NCBI GenBank assembly: GCA_023422955.1
Contig: JAFAGG010000050.1
Location: 1-30,527, forward strand
Source of the DNA: Pseudomonadota bacterium
GTDB taxonomy: Bacteria > Pseudomonadota > Gammaproteobacteria > Burkholderiales > Burkholderiaceae_D
Direction: 5' to 3'
Length of the DNA stretch: 30,527 bases
A program made the translations under genes and the position numbers. Below the pieces are notes generated by a model, which had not been told where the DNA came from, made no database searches, and saw only the letters and a program-made list of their open reading frames with translations. The stretch's first letter is position 1; each line of letters begins with the position of its first letter. This document shows, piece after piece, positions 26,030-30,527 of this stretch.

Positions 26030-26716
26030 TCATTCCACCAGCCTGCCGGCAGCGATGGTAATCACGCGTTCGCACATCGCCGCCATGGCAGGATCATGCG
26101 TGACCAGCACCAGCGTCGAGCCGCGTTCACGGTTCATCTCGAACATCAGTTTAATCACCGCTTCGCCGGTGGCCGCATCCAGGCTGCCGGTGGGTTCATC
26201 GGCGAACAGCAGCGGCGGCTCGGAAACGAAAGCGCGTGCCAGCGCAACGCGCTGCTGTTCGCCCCCCGACAGATATTTCGGATAGTGCTTGAGACGGCTG
26301 GACAAGCCCACTCTGTCCAGCATCGCCTGCGCCTTGCTGCGCGCATCCGGATCGCTGCGCAGTTCCAGCGGCAGCATCACGTTTTCCAGCGCATTCAGGT
26401 GAGCCAGCAACTGGAAGGACTGGAACACGAAACCCAGTTTTTCCTTGCGCAAGCCGGCGCGGCCGTCTTCGTCCAGCGCAAAAATATCGGTGCCATGCAA
26501 CTTGACCGTACCGTCGCTGGGCGTATCCAGCCCGGCCAGCAAGCCCAGCAACGTTGACTTTCCGGAACCCGATGCGCCGACGATGGCCAGCGTGCTGCCG
26601 GCCTGCAGGGTAAAATTGACGTCTTGCAGAATACTGAGTTCACCGGTCGCATCCGCGACCCGCTTGCTGAGACGTATGACTTCGACGGCAGGCGACACAG
26701 GGGAAGAAGATGACAT
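26030..26716 (-). CDS. ABC transporter ATP-binding protein (YbbA/LolD type)
   Basis: A 228-residue cytoplasmic ATPase. Seen: Walker A GASGSGKST (47-55), Q-loop FVFQSFQLL (97-105), signature LSGGEQQ (149-155), Walker B LLFADEP with D-loop SLD (169-180) and H-loop THD (His207). Similarity and divergent placement next to tesA match E. coli ybbA, whose partner is the permease YbbP. Here no permease gene follows; gntK does, so the partner must be elsewhere or has been lost. LolD-type lipoprotein release or MacB-type export is an alternative reading. The ATG is only 19 bp from the tesA ATG on the other strand. Confidence 0.9.
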   Translation of the reverse strand: MSSSSPVSPAVEVIRLSKRVADATGELSILQDVNFTLQAGSTLAIVGASGSGKSTLLGLLAGLDTPSDGTVKLHGTDIFALDEDGRAGLRKEKLGFVFQSFQLLAHLNALENVMLPLELRSDPDARSKAQAMLDRVGLSSRLKHYPKYLSGGEQQRVALARAFVSEPPLLFADEPTGSLDAATGEAVIKLMFEMNRERGSTLVLVTHDPAMAAMCERVITIAAGRLVE

Positions 26717-26735
26717 GCAGGTTATCGGAGTGAGG

Positions 26736-27368
26736 ATGAAATTTTTATCGAGGAAGTTCAGCCAGCTACTGCTATTGGCCGTGTTCGCGCTGTGCGCGCC
26801 AGCCGCCTATTCTGCATCAAAAACCCTACTCGTGCTCGGCGACAGCCTGTCGGCCGAATACGGACTGCCGCGCGGCAGCGGCTGGGTGGTGCTGCTGGAG
26901 CAGCAACTTCAGAAGGACAAAATCCCCGCGCAAATTGTGAACGCCAGCATTAGCGGAGAAACCACCAGCGGCGGCCGCGGCCGACTGCCTTCCTTATTAA
27001 AGCGTCACAGTCCCGACATTGTCATCATAGAGCTCGGCGCCAACGACGGCCTGCGCGGCCTGCCGCTGGAATCCACCGAAGAGAACCTGCGCAGCATGAT
27101 GCAAGCATCCCTGCAATCGGGCGCCCAGGTACTGCTGGTGGGCATGCAGCTGCCGCCCAATTACGGCGGCGATTACACCCGGCGCTTTGCCGGCATGTAC
27201 TCCACGCTGGCCAAGGAATTGAAGACGGCACTGGTGCCCTTCCTGTTCGAAAAAATGTCGGACCAGCCCGACATGTTCCAGCCTGACCGCATCCATCCTA
27301 CTGTGGCGGCGCAACCGCTGATGCTGCAGGCGGTCTACCCTCGTCTTAAACCTCTGCTCGCCAAATAA
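26736..27368 (+). CDS. tesA: Periplasmic esterase / thioesterase I (SGNH family)
   Basis: A 210-residue hydrolase of esters and acyl-thioesters (TesA/ApeA/PldC class). N-terminal signal peptide MKFLSRKFSQLLLLAVFALC with a likely cut after A-Y-S-A (about residue 27). SGNH blocks: GDSLS with catalytic Ser37, oxyanion Gly74 in NASISGE, Asn103 in GAND, and Asp184/His187 in DRIHPT. The frame runs farther upstream, antisense to the ABC gene, but ATG at 26736 has GGAG five bases before it and gives a clean signal peptide. Followed 3 bp later by selU, so co-transcription is likely. Confidence 0.95.
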   Translation: MKFLSRKFSQLLLLAVFALCAPAAYSASKTLLVLGDSLSAEYGLPRGSGWVVLLEQQLQKDKIPAQIVNASISGETTSGGRGRLPSLLKRHSPDIVIIELGANDGLRGLPLESTEENLRSMMQASLQSGAQVLLVGMQLPPNYGGDYTRRFAGMYSTLAKELKTALVPFLFEKMSDQPDMFQPDRIHPTVAAQPLMLQAVYPRLKPLLAK

Positions 27369-27371
27369 GCG

Positions 27372-28424
27372 ATGAAATACCCTGCCCTGCTGGCTTTTTC
27401 CGACCTCCTGCCGCAGCTGGATGACTTCGATACCATCATCGATGTCCGCAGCGAAGCTGAATACGAGGAAGACCACATTCCGGGCGCGATCAATTGCCCG
27501 GTCCTGAACAATGCCGAGCGCGCCGAGGTCGGCACGCTCTACAAGCAGGTCGGACCGTTTGAAGCAAAGAAGCGCGGCGCCGTGCTGGTTGCGCGCAATA
27601 TCGCTTCCCACCTCGACACCGTCTTTCACGACACGCCGCGCGACTGGAAACCGCTGGTGTACTGCTGGCGCGGCGGCAATCGCAGCGGTTCCATGGCTCA
27701 TATATTGGCGAAGATAGGCTGGCCTTCCATACAACTCGATGGCGGCTACAAGGAATACAGGCGGCACGTCAATGCGGCTTTGGCGGAACTGCCGGCTGCC
27801 TTCGGTTTTCAGGTCATCTGCGGCCCCACCGGCAGCGGCAAAAGCCGCCTGCTGCAAACGCTGGATGCACTGGGCGCCCAGGTACTGGATCTGGAAGACC
27901 TGGCGGCGCATCGCGGCTCGGTGCTGGGCAATATTCCCGATGCCCCTCAACCCTCGCAGAAAATGTTCGAGAGCCGGGTCTGGGACAAACTGCACCGCTT
28001 CGATCCAGCGCGGCCGGTCTACGTGGAATCCGAGAGCAAGAAGATCGGCAATCTGCGCGTGCCCGAAGCCTTGATGGAAAGAATGCGGGCATCGCCTTGC
28101 ATCAACCTGCAGCTGTCGCGCGAAAACCGGGTGGCGCTGCTGATGCAGGAGTATGCGCATTTCGTGCACGCCCCCAGTCAACTGAATACGCAGCTGAGTT
28201 ACCTGACGCAATTGCATGGCCGTGAAAAAATCGCACGATGGCAGGCCATGGCCGAGCAAGGCAATATTGCAAGCCTGGTCCATGCCCTGCTGGAAGAACA
28301 TTACGACCCTGCTTACCAGCGCTCGATAGCCCACAACTTCACGCAGTTCGAACGCGCTCCCCTGTTGCAGGTTGAGAGCATCGATGTGCCGGCATTCAAA
28401 CGCGCTGCTGCGACACTGCTGTAA
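27372..28424 (+). CDS. selU: tRNA 2-selenouridine (geranyl-2-thiouridine) synthase
   Basis: Also called MnmH/YbbB; converts 2-thiouridine at the wobble position of tRNAs for Lys, Glu and Gln to 2-selenouridine using selenophosphate, through a geranylated intermediate. The 350 residues have an N-terminal rhodanese domain (about 8-135; IIDVRSEAEYEEDHIPGAIN) with catalytic Cys98 in VYCWRGGNRSGSMA, then a P-loop domain with GPTGSGKSRLL (151-161) and a normal C-terminal region. E. coli SelU uses Cys97, so the alignment is near exact. It starts 3 bp after tesA. Function implies a selenophosphate synthetase (selD) elsewhere in the genome. In E. coli, ybbB is also close to tesA/ybbA, so this synteny is old. 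Confidence 0.95.
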   Translation: MKYPALLAFSDLLPQLDDFDTIIDVRSEAEYEEDHIPGAINCPVLNNAERAEVGTLYKQVGPFEAKKRGAVLVARNIASHLDTVFHDTPRDWKPLVYCWRGGNRSGSMAHILAKIGWPSIQLDGGYKEYRRHVNAALAELPAAFGFQVICGPTGSGKSRLLQTLDALGAQVLDLEDLAAHRGSVLGNIPDAPQPSQKMFESRVWDKLHRFDPARPVYVESESKKIGNLRVPEALMERMRASPCINLQLSRENRVALLMQEYAHFVHAPSQLNTQLSYLTQLHGREKIARWQAMAEQGNIASLVHALLEEHYDPAYQRSIAHNFTQFERAPLLQVESIDVPAFKRAAATLL

Positions 28425-28426
28425 CG

Positions 28427-28465
28427 ATAAAGGGCGAACCGCTTGCGCGTTCGCCCTTTATATTT
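28427..28465 (+). terminator. Terminator between selU and ppiD
   Basis: ATAAAGGGCGAAC (28427-28439) pairs perfectly over 13 bp with GTTCGCCCTTTAT (28449-28461) around a 9-nt loop, followed by ATTTT. It lies 2 bp after the selU stop and faces the convergent ppiD end, so it may work in both directions. Confidence 0.82.
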
Positions 28466-28492
28466 TGCATTCCACTCTTAATCGATCAGAGC

Positions 28493-30409
28493 TTAATCTT
28501 CCAGCTCCTCGTTGCCGGCATTCGCAGGCGCTTTCAGCAGGATTTCCGTTTTAGCCTTGTCCTTGAGCGCATCGATGTAGGCTACCGTCTCCTGGCTTGC
28601 CAGCAAACCGTCCACCTGCTGTCTCAGCATCGCTTGCTGATTGGGATCGAGATTGTCCGGCACGCGCACTTCGTTGATGCGATAAACGTGATAAGCGTTC
28701 GGCAGCTCCACGCCTACATAAGCAGGCAAGGATTCCGCATCGGCTTTCATCACGGCCAGGAAAGCCTGAGGAGGCAAGCCTGCCAGATCGGTGCGCGAAA
28801 CGGTTTTCGCAGCGCTGAAGCCGGCAGGCTGAGCACCCGACTTCAGTGCTTCCAGCCGCGCTGCGCCAGCTTGCTGCGCCATCTCGGTCGCCTTCTGCTG
28901 GACTACGCGTTGGCGTATAGCGTTTTTCACTTCTTCGAAAGGACGCTTGCTGGCCGGCTGATGCGCAACCACACGGCCCACGATCAGCGTATTCGGTGCA
29001 ACTTCAATCACTTCCGAGTTGTTCTTGTTCTTCAGCACATCGTCGGAAAATAGCGCCGACAGGAACTTGGGATGATTGAAGGGTGCATCGGCAGGCAGCG
29101 CCGGGTTGGGCTGGCGCATCAGCTTGTCTGCAGTCTTGACTTCCAGGTTCAGCTTGTCGGCCACCGGCTTCAGACTTTCCGGCTGCTCATAGGCCAGATT
29201 GCCCAGGTTCTCCGTCATTTCCGTCATGCGCTTGGTCGCCAGCTGGCTTCTGATTTCATCGGCAATCTTGTCGCGAACCTGCGCCAGGGGCGGCGCCACC
29301 GATTCCTTGATTTCATTCACCTGGATGATGTGGAAGCCGAAATCGGATTGCACCAGGTCGCTGATCTGTCCCTTGTCCAGGCTGAATACCGCTTCGTCGA
29401 ATTGCGGCACCATTTCGCCGCGTCCGAAAAAGCCCAGGTCGCCGCCGCGCTCGGCAGAGCCCGGATCCTGCGAATGTTGCTTGGCCAGCGCACCGAAATT
29501 GGCAGGATTGCTGCGCACTTCATCCAGCACTTTCTGCGCTTTTTCACGCGCGGCATTTCTGTCGGAGTCCGACGCATTGCCGGGCAAGCCGATCAGGATA
29601 TGACTGGCGCGACGCTCTTCGGGATCGGCGAAACGCTGCTTGTTCTGTTCGTAGTACTGCTGAATATCGGCGTCGGAAACAGCGATCTGCTTTGCCACCG
29701 ATTCCCTGTCCAGCAACACGTACTGCGCGCTCAACTGTTCGGCAATGACAAACTCATTCGCATGCTGTTCGTAATACGCCTTCAGCATGTCGTCGGTGAC
29801 TTGCACCTTGGAAGTGAAATCGGAGGACTGGAAAGTCTGACCCTGCACCACGCGCTCCTGCGCCAGGATATCGGACACGTGGCTGGACAAGGTGCGCGGC
29901 GCGAAGGCCGTGTTCTCGACGGCATTCGTCAACTGTCGCAAGGCGAGGTTTTGGCGCAGGCGCGCTTCGAACTGGTCGGCATTCATGCCCTGCAGCGCCA
30001 GGAAAGACTGGTACGCTTCTCTGTCGAACTGGCCATCCGGCGTTTGCCATTGCTGCAGGATCACGTCGCGCAGCGCCATATCGGAGGCAGTCAGGTTATG
30101 ACGTGCAGCTTCAAGGGCCACGACGCGCTGCACCACCAGATCGTCCAGGATGCGCTGGCGCACTTCCGGCGTCTCGAACATTCTTTGATCGAACTGATCG
30201 CCATACATGCGACGCATGGTATCCATCTGCTGGCGTTGCGCCTGTTCCAGTTCGCCTTGCGTGATCTTGGTATCACCCACCTTGGCCACGACAGGATCGT
30301 TGTTACTGATACCGAAGTCGCCTATGCCGAAGAACACGAAGGAAGGCAGGATCAGCAAGAGCAACACCAGTTGCATCAAGCGACGGTGCGCGCGAATGAA
30401 ATCTAACAT
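28493..30409 (-). CDS. ppiD: Periplasmic folding chaperone / peptidyl-prolyl isomerase, PpiD family
   Basis: A 638-residue inner-membrane-anchored protein. A short cytoplasmic start MLDFIRAHRRLM leads into one membrane helix (about 12-31, VLLLLILPSFVFFGIG). The SurA_N-like chaperone region follows (GDTKITQGELEQAQRQQM; about 45-230), then a parvulin domain (about 265-375; RRASHILIG ... HSQDPGSAERGGDLGFFGRGEMVPQFDEA ... FGFHIIQV), then the second chaperone part and an acidic end. Works on newly exported proteins at the SecYEG exit. The frame begins at a TTG (30415), but ATG at 30409 fits the family start. tRNA-Asp upstream is a common betaproteobacterial arrangement (hupB-tRNA-ppiD). Confidence 0.95.
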   Translation of the reverse strand: MLDFIRAHRRLMQLVLLLLILPSFVFFGIGDFGISNNDPVVAKVGDTKITQGELEQAQRQQMDTMRRMYGDQFDQRMFETPEVRQRILDDLVVQRVVALEAARHNLTASDMALRDVILQQWQTPDGQFDREAYQSFLALQGMNADQFEARLRQNLALRQLTNAVENTAFAPRTLSSHVSDILAQERVVQGQTFQSSDFTSKVQVTDDMLKAYYEQHANEFVIAEQLSAQYVLLDRESVAKQIAVSDADIQQYYEQNKQRFADPEERRASHILIGLPGNASDSDRNAAREKAQKVLDEVRSNPANFGALAKQHSQDPGSAERGGDLGFFGRGEMVPQFDEAVFSLDKGQISDLVQSDFGFHIIQVNEIKESVAPPLAQVRDKIADEIRSQLATKRMTEMTENLGNLAYEQPESLKPVADKLNLEVKTADKLMRQPNPALPADAPFNHPKFLSALFSDDVLKNKNNSEVIEVAPNTLIVGRVVAHQPASKRPFEEVKNAIRQRVVQQKATEMAQQAGAARLEALKSGAQPAGFSAAKTVSRTDLAGLPPQAFLAVMKADAESLPAYVGVELPNAYHVYRINEVRVPDNLDPNQQAMLRQQVDGLLASQETVAYIDALKDKAKTEILLKAPANAGNEELED

Positions 30410-30458
30410 GGTCAACCAATCACGGAGAAGTTGCGATACCTAGCGATCATCACATATG

Positions 30459-30486
30459 AAAAAAGGCGAACCTAGGTTCGCCTTTT
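30459..30486 (-). terminator. Terminator of the tRNA transcript
   Basis: The perfect palindrome AAAAGGCGAA-CCTAGG-TTCGCCTTTT (30461-30486) is followed on the minus strand by a run of six T. It lies 6 bp past the CCA end of the tRNA gene and before ppiD, which therefore needs its own promoter or read-through. Confidence 0.9.
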
Positions 30487-30492
30487 CGGTAT

Positions 30493-30527
30493 TGGCGGAG
30501 CGGACGGGACTCGAACCCGCGACCCCC
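30493..30527 (-). tRNA. tRNA-Asp (3' part; cut by window edge)
   Basis: The minus strand reads GGGGGTCGCGGGTTCGAGTC CCGTCCGCTCCGCCA: end of the anticodon stem, variable loop, a canonical T-arm (GCGGG-TTCGAGT-CCCGT), acceptor strand CCGCTCC, discriminator G and encoded CCA. This matches the 3' half of E. coli tRNA-Asp(GTC) almost base for base. The anticodon is outside the window, so the identity rests on that similarity. Confidence 0.85.

Noticed and set aside
26445..26735. N-terminal extension of tesA by 97 codons
   Set aside because: The extension is antisense to the ABC ATPase gene and would hide the signal peptide; ATG 26736 has a proper ribosome site.
1..30527. CRISPR arrays, complete insertion sequences, phage genes or replication origins
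   Set aside because: No spaced direct-repeat series, intact transposase or integrase, or origin-like box cluster was seen in the window.

Overview
The window looks like chromosomal DNA of a betaproteobacterium, most likely Oxalobacteraceae (Herminiimonas/Janthinobacterium-like). The basis is the moderately high GC with NNC/NNG codon preference and the gene set: single-chain PurL, a fused Nnr repair enzyme, TesA next to a YbbA-type ATPase, SelU, and PpiD beside a tRNA-Asp gene. The genus is an inference; no rRNA or other taxonomic marker is present.

Layout. (1) 2-3262 (+): the 3' part of a very large secreted protein, a heme-peroxidase C-terminal end followed by RTX calcium-binding repeats, closed by a strong terminator at 3302-3345. 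(2) 3346-4085: gene-poor. (3) 4086-15840 (-): nine genes forming a complete-looking Wzx/Wzy-dependent exopolysaccharide locus. In transcription order they are a polyprenyl-phosphate sugar-1-phosphate transferase (WecA-like), outer-membrane exporter (Wza/SLBB), chain-length/co-polymerase protein (Wzz-like, no kinase), UDP-GlcNAc 2-epimerase (WecB), polysaccharide pyruvyl transferase, GT4-type glycosyltransferase, Wzy-like polymerase, Wzx-like flippase and a WecG/TagA-family glycosyltransferase. A good sigma70-type promoter sits at 16033-16061. (4) 15841-17115: about 1.3 kb without a credible gene, holding that promoter, a long hairpin and possible transposase debris. (5) 17116-21132 (-): purL. 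(6) 21648-22907 (+): DadA-like D-amino acid dehydrogenase, convergent with (7) a DUF1275 membrane protein (22930-23691, -). (8) 23952-25460 (+): bifunctional NAD(P)HX epimerase/dehydratase, convergent with (9) the ybbA-gntK pair (25480-26716, -). (10) tesA-selU (26736-28424, +), convergent with (11) ppiD (28493-30409, -). (12) A tRNA-Asp gene cut by the right window edge, with its terminator.

How the genes work together. WecA-like starts a lipid-linked chain (probably GlcNAc-PP-undecaprenol), WecB makes UDP-ManNAc, and the WecG/TagA protein adds a ManNAc-type sugar. Because no wecC dehydrogenase is in the locus, the sugar added is more likely ManNAc than ManNAcA. The pyruvyl transferase probably ketal-modifies that residue, the GT4 enzyme extends the unit, Wzx flips it, Wzy polymerises it, and Wzz/Wza control length and export. 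The combination resembles the TagA-CsaB pathway for pyruvylated ManNAc in Gram-positive cell-wall glycans, here joined to Gram-negative export machinery. I regard this as the most interesting system in the window. The remaining genes are housekeeping: purine synthesis, metabolite repair, gluconate use, tRNA modification and periplasmic folding.
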